A stretch of DNA of 64,000 bases from Pseudocitrobacter cyperus (GTDB lineage Bacteria; Pseudomonadota; Gammaproteobacteria; Enterobacterales; Enterobacteriaceae), in assembly GCF_039889165.1 (NCBI RefSeq), contig NZ_JAYMYY010000001.1, positions 1,426,001 to 1,490,000 on the forward strand. Reading direction: 5' to 3'. A program made the position numbers and the translations under genes. Positions 51,936 to 60,907 of this stretch are shown piece by piece; the stretch's first letter is position 1, and the number at the start of each line of letters is the position of its first letter. The notes below the pieces were generated by a model. That model did no database searches and was not told the DNA's origin. It worked only from the letters and a program-made list of their open reading frames with translations.

Positions 51936-52304
51936 ATGGAGAGTGACATCTTACACGCCCGCGCCAAAGCGCTGGCGCTGGAAATGCCCTTCGCTGAACA
52001 GAGCTGGCCGTTTGGCCCGGAGTACGATGTGTTCTGCATTGGCGGCAAAATTTTTATGATCAACCTCTGGACGCGTGGGGTGCCCGTCGTCAACCTCAAA
52101 TCCGATCCGGAAATATCCCTGCTCAATCAGGCGATCTACCCGAATATCAAGCCGGGTTATCATATGAACAAAAAGCACTGGATCTCCGTCTATCCCGGTG
52201 ATGACATCACCCCCGAACTGCTGGAGTCGCTGATCGCCGACTCATGGGAGCGCGTGGTCGATAAGTTGCCAAAACGGGAACAAAAACGCTTTCGCCCCGG
52301 CTGA
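51936..52304 (+). CDS. ybdF: YbdF, MmcQ/YjbR-family protein
   Basis: 122-residue protein of the CyaY-like-fold MmcQ/YjbR family, same length as E. coli YbdF; conserved WPFGPEYDVFCIGGKIFM, NLKSDPE, PGYHMNKKHWISVY. AAGGAGA lies 5 nt before ATG 51936. Role unknown; the fold suggests DNA or protein binding. Confidence 0.93.
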   Translation: MESDILHARAKALALEMPFAEQSWPFGPEYDVFCIGGKIFMINLWTRGVPVVNLKSDPEISLLNQAIYPNIKPGYHMNKKHWISVYPGDDITPELLESLIADSWERVVDKLPKREQKRFRPG

Positions 52305-52427
52305 TTTTCGTTTTTTATCAATAACTGTTATCGCATTTTTCACGCTTCTCAAATCGCTCCCGGCGCTGTACCCTTTTGCAACTTAACGCACCGCGAGCGC
52401 GGTGCTATTTATCATTCAGGAGTTGTT

Positions 52428-53081
52428 ATGGATATCATTTCCGTTGCCAAAAAGCGCTATTCCACAAAAGCCTTCGACGCCAGCAAAAAACTGACCGCTG
52501 AACAGGCAGACAACCTGAAGACGCTGCTGCAATTCAGCCCGTCCAGCACCAACTCTCAGCCGTGGCACTTTATCGTCGCCAGCACTGACGAAGGAAAAGC
52601 GCGCGTAGCGAAATCCGCTGCCGGTAACTACGTCTTTAACGAACGCAAAATGCTCGATGCTTCTCACGTAGTCGTTTTCTGCGCGAAAACCGCAATGGAT
52701 GACGCGTGGCTGGAGAAAGTGGTCGATCAGGAAGAGGCCGATGGCCGCTTTGCAACCCCGGAAGCGAAAGCTGCGAACCACAAAGGCCGCACCTTCTTCG
52801 CCGATATGCACCGTAAAGATCTGAAAGATGACGATCAGTGGATGGCGAAACAGGTTTACCTCAACGTCGGCAACTTCCTGCTGGGCGTAGGCGCAATGGG
52901 TCTGGACGCGGTGCCTATCGAAGGCTTCGACGCTGCCGTTCTTGATGCCGAGTTTGGCCTGAAAGAAAAAGGCTTCACCAGTCTGGTCGTGGTACCGGTC
53001 GGCCACCACAGCGTGGAAGATTTCAATGCCGCTCTGCCGAAATCGCGTCTGCCGCTGTCAGAAATCTTGACTGAGATTTAA
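52428..53081 (+). CDS. nfsB: NfsB oxygen-insensitive NAD(P)H nitroreductase
   Basis: FMN-dependent group B nitroreductase that reduces nitrofurans and quinones, and dihydropteridine as a side activity. 217 residues as in E. coli; FMN-binding KRYSTKAFD and SPSSTNSQPWHFIVAS, GNYVFNERKMLDASHVVVF, GLDAVPIEGFD, and C-terminal LKEKGFTSLVVVPVGHHSVEDFNA. The last 21 codons plus downstream sequence are duplicated 161 bp further on. No convincing mar/ram box was found upstream. Confidence 0.96.
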   Translation: MDIISVAKKRYSTKAFDASKKLTAEQADNLKTLLQFSPSSTNSQPWHFIVASTDEGKARVAKSAAGNYVFNERKMLDASHVVVFCAKTAMDDAWLEKVVDQEEADGRFATPEAKAANHKGRTFFADMHRKDLKDDDQWMAKQVYLNVGNFLLGVGAMGLDAVPIEGFDAAVLDAEFGLKEKGFTSLVVVPVGHHSVEDFNAALPKSRLPLSEILTEI

Positions 53082-53122
53082 CTTATTTCCCCTCACCCCG
53101 GCCCTCTCCCGCAGGGAGAGGG
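53018..53122 (+). repeat. direct repeat copy 1: nfsB 3' end plus palindrome arm
   Basis: 105-bp unit from the last 21 codons of nfsB through the first hairpin of the palindromic repeat. The second copy is at 53179-53283 with only two differences. Confidence 0.92.
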
Positions 53123-53180
53123 AGAAAACCAGCACCAAAATTTAACCTGGCATAATCGGTTCCCTCTCCCTGTGGGAGAG
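53086..53180. repeat. GC-rich palindromic repeat after nfsB, truncated on its right side
   Basis: Starts CCCCTCACCCCGG-CCCTCTCCC-GCA-GGGAGAGGG, then a second CCCTCTCCC-TGT-GGGAGAG. The expected right outer arm GGGTGAGGG is replaced by the second copy of the nfsB 3' end. Confidence 0.8.
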
Positions 53181-53283
53181 ATTTCAATGCCGCTCTGCCG
53201 AAATCGCGCCTGCCGCTGTCAGAAATTTTGACTGAGATTTAACTTATTTCCCCTCACCCCGGCCCTCTCCCGCAGGGAGAGGG
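53179..53283 (+). pseudogene. direct repeat copy 2: promoterless 3' fragment of nfsB
   Basis: Identical to 53018-53122 except T to C (53048/53209) and C to T (53066/53227); both changes are synonymous in the nfsB frame (Arg CGT/CGC, Ile ATC/ATT). It encodes only the last 21 residues and has no start. Confidence 0.9.
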
Positions 53284-53295
53284 CCGGGGTGAGGG
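53251..53295. repeat. perfect 21-bp inverted repeat upstream of ybdG
   Basis: Arms 53251-53271 and 53275-53295 are exact reverse complements around GCA; outer part CCCTCACCCC/GGGGTGAGGG, inner part CCCTCTCCC/GGGAGAGGG. A compact member of the palindromic family, 82 bp before ybdG. Confidence 0.92.
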
Positions 53296-53377
53296 CACCA
53301 AACCGCACCGCACTCCCCCCAATTTGCATAATATTCCCCCAGCCGCCATTATAGGCACTGGTTATAAAGGAGATGTT

Positions 53378-54625
53378 ATGCAGGAATTGATCGCTCAGGC
53401 CGAAAAACTCGGTATTGAAATTAATCACACCAGTTCACTTGTGATTATCTTTGGTATTATTTTACTTACCGCAATTATCGTACATATTGTCCTACACCGC
53501 ATTGTGTTGCGCACTTTTGAAAAGCGCGCACAGGCCAGCAGCAAATTATGGCTGCAAATTATTACCCAGAATAAACTTTTTCATCGTCTGGCGTTTACCC
53601 TCCAGGGGATAATCGTCAACGTTCAGGCCGTTTTATGGTTGCAAAAAGGCAGCGAGGCCGCAGAAATACTGACAACCTGCGCCCAGTTGTGGGTGATGTT
53701 GTACTCACTGTTGTCCTTCTTCTCATTACTGGATGTCATTTTTAATCTCAGCCAGAAATTATCAATCGCATCCCAGTTGCCGCTCAAGGGTATATTCCAG
53801 GGCGTGAAACTGGTCAGCGCTATTCTGGTCGGCATCCTGATCATTTCCCTGCTGTTGGGGCAGTCCCCGGCCATTCTGATAAGCGGCCTTGGCGCAATGG
53901 CGGCGGTACTGATGCTGGTGTTTAAAGACCCGATTCTCGGTCTGGTAGCGGGCATTCAGCTTTCAGCGAACGATATGTTAAAACTGGGCGACTGGCTGGA
54001 GATGCCGAAATACGGCGCTGACGGCGCGGTGACGGATATTGGCCTGACGACGGTAAAAGTCCAGAACTGGGATAACACGATTACCACCATCCCAACCTGG
54101 TCGCTGGTCTCCGACTCGTTTAAAAACTGGAGCGGCATGTCGGCTTCCGGTGGGCGTCGCATTAAGCGCAGCATTAACATCGACACCACCAGCGTCCATT
54201 TTCTTGATGAACAGGAGCAGCAGCGCCTGGTTCAGGCCAAATTACTCAAACCATATATGGACTCGCGTCACCAGGAAATTGACCAGTGGAATCGCCAACA
54301 TGGCAGTGACGCTTCAGTACTGAATTTGCGCAAAATGACTAACCTTGGCACCTTCCGCGCGTATCTGCATGAGTATTTACGCAATCATCCGAATATCCGC
54401 AAGGATATGACTTTGATGGTTCGCCAGTTGGCCCCCGAGGATAGCGGCCTGCCGATGGAAATATACTGTTTCACCAGTACGGTGGTATGGGCAGAATATG
54501 AAAGTATCCAGGCAGATATCTTCGATCATATTTTTGCAGTGATTGAGGAGTTTGGACTGCGCATTCATCAATCGCCCACCGGGAACGATATTCGCTCGCT
54601 GGCAGGCGCTATTCAGATCCAATAA
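53378..54625 (+). CDS. ybdG: YbdG (MscM-type) mechanosensitive channel of the MscS family
   Basis: Inner-membrane channel giving miniconductance activity and protection from mild osmotic downshock. 415 residues as in E. coli; about five membrane segments, the pore-lining MscS-like helix in ILISGLGAMAAVLMLVFKDPILGLVAG, then the cytoplasmic beta domain (LGDWLEMPKYGADGAVTDIGLTTVKVQNWDNT). AAAGGAG precedes ATG 53378; the frame is open from 53324. The stop abuts that of the convergent lacI-type gene. Confidence 0.95.
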   Translation: MQELIAQAEKLGIEINHTSSLVIIFGIILLTAIIVHIVLHRIVLRTFEKRAQASSKLWLQIITQNKLFHRLAFTLQGIIVNVQAVLWLQKGSEAAEILTTCAQLWVMLYSLLSFFSLLDVIFNLSQKLSIASQLPLKGIFQGVKLVSAILVGILIISLLLGQSPAILISGLGAMAAVLMLVFKDPILGLVAGIQLSANDMLKLGDWLEMPKYGADGAVTDIGLTTVKVQNWDNTITTIPTWSLVSDSFKNWSGMSASGGRRIKRSINIDTTSVHFLDEQEQQRLVQAKLLKPYMDSRHQEIDQWNRQHGSDASVLNLRKMTNLGTFRAYLHEYLRNHPNIRKDMTLMVRQLAPEDSGLPMEIYCFTSTVVWAEYESIQADIFDHIFAVIEEFGLRIHQSPTGNDIRSLAGAIQIQ

Positions 54626-55606
54626 TCAGGCACTGGCGCGCGAAATAAAGCGCCAGTCCATCATTACCCGCTCGGCCGGAGAGGCCGGGTTTTCTATTTT
54701 ATTAAGCAGCAGTTCCACCGCTTTTGCGCCAATTTCGCGCGAAGGCTGTTGTATGGTGGTCAATTGCGGCGAAACCATCTCAGCCAGCTCCGTACCATCA
54801 AACCCCACCACCGCGATGTCCTGCGGCACTTTCAGCCCCGCCTGTTCAATCGCGCGCATCGCTCCGGCTGCCAGAGTATCCGATACGGCAAAGACCGCAT
54901 CCGGTCGCGGCGTCTGCGCCAGCAGTTTTTCCATCGCCGCTTTTCCCGCCGCCGAACTGAGTTCGCTTGCGTACTCAACCGCCTGATAATCCCGCCCGCG
55001 AACGTGCAATACGCTTTTATAGCCACGTTCACGCAGGCGGGCATATTTGTAGCTCAGGTCGTGGTTAATCAGGGCAATGCGCTGGCGACCGCTGTCAGCC
55101 AGATGGCTCACCACATGCTGCGCGGCATCAACGTCATTAATCCCCACGCAGGAGACCAGCCCCGTGTCGGCATACTCAGCACACTGCACCCACGGCGCAT
55201 CGCCAATAAACGTCTTCAGTTCCGGCAGTTTACTGAACGCATCCATGGTGATAATGCCGTCGACCATCTTCCCCGTCAGCAGCCGCAGGCCGGATTTCGA
55301 GCGTTCAATATCTGAACCGGAATGACAGAGCAAAATACGATAACCATTTTTTTCTGCCTGCTCCTCGATGCCCTTCACCACTTCGGCGCAAAACGGATTC
55401 GCGATGTTAGAGACCATCACCAGAATCATTGAGCTGCGCGCAGTACGTAGCTGGCGAGCCAACAGGTTCGGCTGATAGTTACTCTCTTTGATTGCCTGGA
55501 GCACCCGCTCACGGTTTTTCGGCTTCACCGTATCGCTGTTGTTGAGCACACGCGACACCGTGGCGACCGACACACCGGCCAGCCGCGCAATTTTCTGAAT
55601 GGACAT
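54626..55606 (-). CDS. LacI-family transcriptional regulator of the adjacent sugar operon
   Basis: 326-residue repressor. N-terminal HTH and hinge helix: MSIQKIARLAGVSVATVSRVLN and YQPNLLARQLRT; periplasmic-binding-protein-like sensor domain. Last gene, in the same direction, of a cluster MFS carrier-TIM barrel-oxidoreductase-regulator, 78 nt after the oxidoreductase. The CG-centred palindromes upstream of the first gene (59138 and 59169) have the form expected for its operators. Effector unknown. Not present between ybdG and pheP in E. coli. Confidence 0.88.
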   Translation of the reverse strand: MSIQKIARLAGVSVATVSRVLNNSDTVKPKNRERVLQAIKESNYQPNLLARQLRTARSSMILVMVSNIANPFCAEVVKGIEEQAEKNGYRILLCHSGSDIERSKSGLRLLTGKMVDGIITMDAFSKLPELKTFIGDAPWVQCAEYADTGLVSCVGINDVDAAQHVVSHLADSGRQRIALINHDLSYKYARLRERGYKSVLHVRGRDYQAVEYASELSSAAGKAAMEKLLAQTPRPDAVFAVSDTLAAGAMRAIEQAGLKVPQDIAVVGFDGTELAEMVSPQLTTIQQPSREIGAKAVELLLNKIENPASPAERVMMDWRFISRASA

Positions 55607-55684
55607 AGGGAGGAGATATCCTGCTATTAACGCGTTACGTCGCAGGCTATCACAAAAACGCCGCCCGGCGTACCGGGCTAACGC

Positions 55685-56836
55685 TTAATCGGCCACACGA
55701 ACCCAACGCTGTTGCTGATGGCTTTTCATAATAGCGTCAATGATATACATCACATTTGCGCCATCGTGAAAAGAAGCAAAACGCCGGGTGTCGGCGGGCG
55801 GCATAGTGCCCTGCTCAACGGCGCGATAGAAATGGCGCATCATATTTTTAAACGCGTCCGGCCAGCCTTCGATGTGACCGCCGGGGAAGTGGGCGCTGTC
55901 GGCGATATCACGGTTCAGCAGTCCAGGATCATCACTGAGCAACTGATTCGCTCCATCACGTCTACCGATCCATAACTGCTGCGGCGTCTCCTGATCCCAC
56001 GCAAGAGAACTCAGGCTGCCGTTCAGTTCAAAGCTGAGGCGATTTTTACGCCCCGCGCTCACCTGCGAAACGCTGAAGCACCCTTTGCTGCCATCCTCGA
56101 AGCGGATAAGTACCGAACCGGCATCTTCCGTGGTGACGGGATAATCAACATCCTGCGCCTGCGGAAGGTTATTACTAAAGGTTGCAGCCCCCGCAACGCT
56201 GGCTTTACGCGTCGGCCAGACAATAGCGAGATCGGCCATCACCTCCACAATACGTTTGCCGGTGACGAACTGCACCGTATCACACCAGTGGGAACCGATA
56301 TCCGCCATCGCCCGCGAAGCTCCGCCCTGCTCTGCATCCACACGCCAGTTAAAATCACTCTCGTTAAGCATCCAGTCCTGTAAATAGCTACCGTAAACCG
56401 AGAACAGCCGACCGGTCTCGCCGTTGCGCTGCATGCTTGCGGCCTGCTGCACCATCGCAAACTGGCGGTAAACAAAACTCACACCATGTACCACCCCTGC
56501 CGCATCGGCCATATCGACCAGTTCCCGCGCCTCATCCGGGCTCAGACACAGCGGTTTTTCAGAAAAGATATGCTTCCCGGCAGCGAGGATCTGCCGGTTA
56601 ATCTGCGCATGAAGGTGATTTGGCGTGCAGTTATGCACCACCTGCAACCCCGGATGGGCGAGAAATGCCGCCACATCGCCATAAGCATGCGGAATATTCA
56701 GTTCACGCGCCTTGCTCTGCGCATGCGCCAGGCTGCTATCGCACAGCGCCACTACCTGCACATTGCCGAGGCGGCGCAGCGCTTCCAGATGCGCCGGGCC
56801 AATAAACCCGGAGCCGATAATCCCTACCTGAATCAT
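55685..56836 (-). CDS. Gfo/Idh/MocA-family sugar or cyclitol dehydrogenase
   Basis: 383-residue NAD(P)-dependent oxidoreductase. Rossmann motif VGIIGSGFIGPAHLEAL, cofactor/substrate motif SEKPLCLSPDEA, VHGVSFVYRQFAMVQ and the catalytic region GGASRAMADIGSHWCDTVQFVTG with Asp and His. Relatives oxidise sugars, inositol or glycosides, sometimes at C3. The ATG overlaps the stop of the upstream TIM-barrel gene (ATGA), so the two are co-translated. Confidence 0.88.
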   Translation of the reverse strand: MIQVGIIGSGFIGPAHLEALRRLGNVQVVALCDSSLAHAQSKARELNIPHAYGDVAAFLAHPGLQVVHNCTPNHLHAQINRQILAAGKHIFSEKPLCLSPDEARELVDMADAAGVVHGVSFVYRQFAMVQQAASMQRNGETGRLFSVYGSYLQDWMLNESDFNWRVDAEQGGASRAMADIGSHWCDTVQFVTGKRIVEVMADLAIVWPTRKASVAGAATFSNNLPQAQDVDYPVTTEDAGSVLIRFEDGSKGCFSVSQVSAGRKNRLSFELNGSLSSLAWDQETPQQLWIGRRDGANQLLSDDPGLLNRDIADSAHFPGGHIEGWPDAFKNMMRHFYRAVEQGTMPPADTRRFASFHDGANVMYIIDAIMKSHQQQRWVRVAD

Positions 56837-57861
56837 TTTGCTCCCTCACTCCCTGCCGCGAAATCATCAAACGATCGCGTGGCGACCGGGATGATGTGGC
56901 GACGAATAAATTCGCTTCCCTCACGCGCGCCCGCCTCAGCGGATTTCAAACAGCACTCCCACTCCAGCACCGCCCAGCCATCATAGTCATACTGGGTTAG
57001 CTTACTGAAAATCCCCTTGAAATCGATTTGCCCGTCTCCTGGCGAACGAAAACGCCCGGCACGCGTCAGCCAGTTCTGATAACCGCCATAAACGCCGGAG
57101 CGCCCGTTGCGTTCAAACTCCGCGTCCTTGACGTGGAAAGCTTTTATGCGTGAATGGTAAATATCTATCCACGCCAGATAATCAATATGTTGCAGATGCA
57201 AGTGGCTGGGATCGTACAGCATATGGCAGCGCGGGTGGTTGCCAACGCCCTCCAGAAAACGCTCGAAGGTGAGCCCATCGTGGAGATCTTCGCCGGGGTG
57301 GATCTCATAGCACAGGTTAATCCCGTGCTCATCGAACACATCGAGAATGGGTCGCCAGCGGTGTGCCAGTTCCGCAAAGGCTTCCTGTAACAAGCCAGCA
57401 TTATGCGGCGGCCAGGGGTAAAAATAGGGCCACGCCAGCGCGCCGGAGAATGTCGCATGCGCGGTTAACCCCAGCCGCGCGGATGCCTGAGCGGCCTTTT
57501 TTACCGTCTCCACTGCCCACTGCTGACGCGCCTGCGGTTTGCCGCGCAGCGCGACGGGGGCAAAGTGATCAAACGCATCGTCATAGGCCGGATGCACCGC
57601 CACCAGTTGACCTTCAAGATGGGTCGAGAGTTCGCTTATCACCAGCCCCTTTTCCGCCAGCCTGCCCCGAATATCGTCACAATACGTCTGGCTGACCGCC
57701 GCCTGCTCCAGGTCAAAAATTGCCGGGTGATTACAGGGAATTTGCAACGCCTGATAGTCCAGCCCGGCCGCCCACTCCGCCAGGCCATCGAGCGTATTAA
57801 AAGGCGCATCGCCCGCAATAAACTGGGAGAGAAAAATCCCCGGCCCTTTAATTTGTTGCAT
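56833..57861 (-). CDS. sugar phosphate isomerase/epimerase family TIM-barrel protein
   Basis: 342-residue xylose-isomerase-like (AP endonuclease 2 family) barrel. Putative metal-binding residues appear in LCYEIHPGEDLHDG, YDPSHLHLQHIDY, IKAFHVKDAE and AVLEWECCLK. The usual partners are Gfo/Idh dehydrogenases, as here, where the pair interconverts keto-sugars or opens modified sugars. Starts 16 nt after the MFS gene. Exact reaction not predictable from sequence. Confidence 0.86.
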   Translation of the reverse strand: MQQIKGPGIFLSQFIAGDAPFNTLDGLAEWAAGLDYQALQIPCNHPAIFDLEQAAVSQTYCDDIRGRLAEKGLVISELSTHLEGQLVAVHPAYDDAFDHFAPVALRGKPQARQQWAVETVKKAAQASARLGLTAHATFSGALAWPYFYPWPPHNAGLLQEAFAELAHRWRPILDVFDEHGINLCYEIHPGEDLHDGLTFERFLEGVGNHPRCHMLYDPSHLHLQHIDYLAWIDIYHSRIKAFHVKDAEFERNGRSGVYGGYQNWLTRAGRFRSPGDGQIDFKGIFSKLTQYDYDGWAVLEWECCLKSAEAGAREGSEFIRRHIIPVATRSFDDFAAGSEGAK

Positions 57862-57877
57862 ACCACCTCCTTAAACA

Positions 57878-59119
57878 CTACGCCTGCGATTTATCGTCAT
57901 ACTTAAACGAGAAGAGGAAAATCAGAGCAATCGCCGCAGCCGCCACCGCGGGGATCCACCAAAAAGTCACCCAGGCCTGCGGTACGTCATGCCCGGCGAC
58001 CAGACGGTTGTAGAGCGCGCCGGAAATCTGTGAACCCAACAGCATACCGATACCATAAGTGAACATCACCACCATACTCTGCGCCTGCCCTTTCACCTTG
58101 TCGCCCGCCACACGGTCGGTGTAGATAAAGCCCACCACGAAGAAAAAGTCATAACACACACCGTGCAGCAGAATGCCCAGATAGAGCAGGAAGCGCCCCT
58201 CTTCACTGACCCCCAGCGCAAAGAAGGCATAGCGCACAAACCACGCCAGCATGCCTATCAGCAGCATGTACTTGACCCCAAGGCGGCGGAAAAGCAGTGG
58301 GATCACCAGCATAAAAACAATTTCCGACATCTGACCAAATGACATCGCCGTGCTGACGTCGCCGACGCCCGCATCCGCCAGGTATGACGCGGTGTATGCG
58401 TAATAGGTGCCGAGCGGAATCGAGATGAGCGTCGCGCAAATGGCAAACACCAGGAAGTGACGCGTTTTCAGCAGGGCAAAGGCATCCGCGCAGAAGAGAT
58501 CGCGCAGTTTCACCGGCAACCCTTTTGCGGGGGCTGGCGTATGCGGCAGCGTCAGGCTGTAGAGCGCCAGCGCGACGGAACAGAGGGCCGCAAGCGTGAA
58601 AATACCGGTGGTATCAGAAATGCCCGTCACACCGATAAAAATCCCCGCGACGATCCAGCCGATGGTGCCGAATACGCGCACCACCGGGAAGGTTTTGTCG
58701 ACATTCGTCAGGCTATGAAAGGCGATATTATTGGTGAGCGCCAGCGTCGGCATATAGCAGAGCGTGTAGCCGAACAGCAGCGCAATCAGCAGCGTACCGT
58801 TTTGCGCCACCAGCGCCTGCGGTACAAACCACAGAATCACCGCCCCCAGCAGGTGCATGACCGCCATGACCTTCTGCGAAGCAAAAAAGCGATCCACCAA
58901 CATGCCGAGCACAAAGGGCGAGAGAATCGAGGCAATGGGGCCTGCGGAAAACGCATCGCCAATCAACAACGACATGTTGTGCTGGCTCATTACCAGCCCC
59001 AGCGTCACCGACCAACTGCCCCAGATAAAGAATTGCATAAACATCATTAACGACAGACGCGGAACCAGCATGCGGTGCCTGGTTACGACGCCATTACTGC
59101 TTTCGGTTGTTGACACCAT
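57878..59119 (-). CDS. MFS transporter of the nucleoside:H+ symporter (NupG/XapB-like) family
   Basis: 413-residue, about 12-helix inner-membrane carrier. PRLSLMMFMQFFIWGSWSVTLG and FGYTLCYMPTLALTNNIAFH are typical of the NHS family, which also includes carriers clustered with sugar catabolic genes. ATG 59119 follows GAGG by 9 nt; the frame is open to 59158. First gene of the LacI-controlled operon; twin palindromic operators lie 18-61 bp upstream. Confidence 0.88.
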   Translation of the reverse strand: MVSTTESSNGVVTRHRMLVPRLSLMMFMQFFIWGSWSVTLGLVMSQHNMSLLIGDAFSAGPIASILSPFVLGMLVDRFFASQKVMAVMHLLGAVILWFVPQALVAQNGTLLIALLFGYTLCYMPTLALTNNIAFHSLTNVDKTFPVVRVFGTIGWIVAGIFIGVTGISDTTGIFTLAALCSVALALYSLTLPHTPAPAKGLPVKLRDLFCADAFALLKTRHFLVFAICATLISIPLGTYYAYTASYLADAGVGDVSTAMSFGQMSEIVFMLVIPLLFRRLGVKYMLLIGMLAWFVRYAFFALGVSEEGRFLLYLGILLHGVCYDFFFVVGFIYTDRVAGDKVKGQAQSMVVMFTYGIGMLLGSQISGALYNRLVAGHDVPQAWVTFWWIPAVAAAAIALIFLFSFKYDDKSQA

Positions 59120-59137
59120 GTTTGCCACCCTCGAAAA

Positions 59138-59149
59138 GTAATCGATTAC
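59138..59149. promoter_or_regulatory. operator 1 of the sugar operon
   Basis: Perfect palindrome GTAATCGATTAC with central CG as in LacI-family sites; identical to the second copy 31 bp away. Confidence 0.85.
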
Positions 59150-59168
59150 ATTTAACATTAAATAGAAA

Positions 59169-59180
59169 GTAATCGATTAC
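59169..59180. promoter_or_regulatory. operator 2 of the sugar operon
   Basis: Second identical GTAATCGATTAC; flanks (AAA on the left of both) are also shared. A spacing of 31 bp, about three helical turns, puts both on the same DNA face. Confidence 0.85.
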
Positions 59181-59261
59181 AAAAAGAAGATCGCGGATCT
59201 TAATTGCGATCTGAGAGATGAGTCACGATAAATAAGCGGGGGGAGATTTTGAGTCGGTTTC

Positions 59262-59294
59262 GTCTCCAGCGAGGACATGTTCCCCGCTGGAGAC
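59262..59294 (-). terminator. hairpin downstream of pheP
   Basis: 10-bp perfect inverted repeat GTCTCCAGCG / CGCTGGAGAC with a 13-nt loop, 20 bp after the pheP stop; no clear U tract. Confidence 0.55.
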
Positions 59295-59313
59295 CCGGTA
59301 AGGGCAATCGCCG

Positions 59314-60702
59314 TTACGCCTTACGGCGCAGCGTCTTAAAGGCGATAAACAGGAACAGTACCCACACCGGCAGCAGAATCGCTGACAGACGCATGCCGTC
59401 CATGGTGCACATCAGACCGAGGATCATCAGCAGGAACGCGATGCAGATATAGTTACTGGCAGGCGACAGCAAGGCTTTAAACTTCGGCTCACGCCCTTTG
59501 CGGCGCATCGCCGCGCGGAATTTGAGATGCGCCATGCAAATCATCACCCAGTTCAACAACAGTGTCGCCACAACCAGCGCCATCAGCAGGCCAAAAGCCT
59601 CTTTCGGCAGCAGGTAGTTCACCAGCACGACCAGCGAGGTGATCGCCCCGGAGAGCATCAGAGAATTAACCGGTACTCCGCGACGGCTCACTTTAGTGAG
59701 GAATTTCGGCGCATTACCCTGCACGGAAAGACCAAACAGCATGCGGCTGTTGGAGTAAACCCCGCTGTTATAGACCGAGAGAGAAGCCACCAGAATGACG
59801 AAGTTCAGCGCTGATGCCACGATATTGCTGTCAAGATTATGGAAAATCATCACAAACGGGCTGCTGTCAGATTTGATCTCCACCCACGGGTAGAGCGCCA
59901 GCAGAACCACCAGCGAACCGATGTAAAACAGCAGAATACGATACACCACCTGGTTTACCGCTTTCGGAATGGTTTTTTCCGGATCGCGTGCTTCCGCGGC
60001 AGTAATACCAATAAGTTCCAGCCCGCCGAAGGAGAACATGATCACCGCAAGCGAGGTAATCAGCCCATTCCAGCCGGTGGCAAAGAAGCCATTGTAGCGC
60101 CACAGGTTATCGATGCTGGCGTGCTCGCCACCGTGGTCAGTAAACAGCATCCACAGGCCAAAACCAATCATGCCAATAATCGCCAGTACCTTAATCAGCG
60201 CGAACCAGAACTCCGTTTCGCCATACAGACGCACGTTCACAAGGTTAACGGCATTTATCAGCACAAAGAAGCCCGCCGCCCAGATCCAGGTAGGAACATC
60301 AGGAAGCCAGTACTGCATGTAGATGCCTGCCGCCGTCAGCTCCGCCATCCCCACCAGCACAAACATCACCCAGTAGTTCCAGCCGGAAAGGAAGCCAGCA
60401 AACGGCCCCCAGTACTTATAAGCAAAGTGGGCGAAAGAGCCGGATACGGGCTCTTCCACCACCATTTCACCAAGCTGGCGCATGATCAAAAACGCGATGA
60501 TCCCCGCCACGCCGTAGCCCAGCAGCACCGCCGGGCCCGCCATCTGAATCGCCGGGCCAATGCCGAGAAACAGACCGGTGCCAATCGCGCCGCCAAGCGC
60601 AATAAGTTGAATATGACGGTTTTGTAAGCCGCGTTGCAGCGTCGGTGTCTGTTCCGACGAAGCATCCTGAACACGAGCGGATGCTGAGGACGTGTCTTTC
60701 AC
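59314..60702 (-). CDS. pheP: PheP phenylalanine permease
   Basis: Phenylalanine:H+ symporter of the APC amino acid transporter family, 12 membrane segments. Conserved GAIGTGLFLGIGPAIQMAGPAV, SFGGLELIGITAAEARDPEK and NSGVYSNSRMLFGLSVQGNAP. I chose the GTG at 60702 (462 residues): GGGG lies 6 nt upstream and it matches E. coli PheP (458). The longer frame starting at 60852 has no similarity upstream of that. Confidence 0.95.
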   Translation of the reverse strand: MKDTSSASARVQDASSEQTPTLQRGLQNRHIQLIALGGAIGTGLFLGIGPAIQMAGPAVLLGYGVAGIIAFLIMRQLGEMVVEEPVSGSFAHFAYKYWGPFAGFLSGWNYWVMFVLVGMAELTAAGIYMQYWLPDVPTWIWAAGFFVLINAVNLVNVRLYGETEFWFALIKVLAIIGMIGFGLWMLFTDHGGEHASIDNLWRYNGFFATGWNGLITSLAVIMFSFGGLELIGITAAEARDPEKTIPKAVNQVVYRILLFYIGSLVVLLALYPWVEIKSDSSPFVMIFHNLDSNIVASALNFVILVASLSVYNSGVYSNSRMLFGLSVQGNAPKFLTKVSRRGVPVNSLMLSGAITSLVVLVNYLLPKEAFGLLMALVVATLLLNWVMICMAHLKFRAAMRRKGREPKFKALLSPASNYICIAFLLMILGLMCTMDGMRLSAILLPVWVLFLFIAFKTLRRKA

Positions 60703-60907
60703 GTCAAACCCCTGTAGCTTTTTTATGAAGGCGCATCTTTTAACACTTAGCCGCAGTTGTCGCAAGGCAATACATTCAGAATGGTAATTATTAAAACACC
60801 CCGCGAAGCCTGAATTTGCGCGCCTCTGGGCATAAAAAGAGTGAATAGTCATGACACGCGCGACGCCACCTGTAAAATGGAGCGCTCATCCAAAGTGGAG
60901 AATTACG

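Noticed and set aside
52305..52427. A mar/ram box upstream of nfsB
   Set aside because: ATCGCAT resembles the left half of the box but the right half does not match.
53086..53295. CRISPR-like array after nfsB
   Set aside because: The repeats are palindromic extragenic elements and one 105-bp duplication, not short direct repeats with equal spacers; no cas genes are present.
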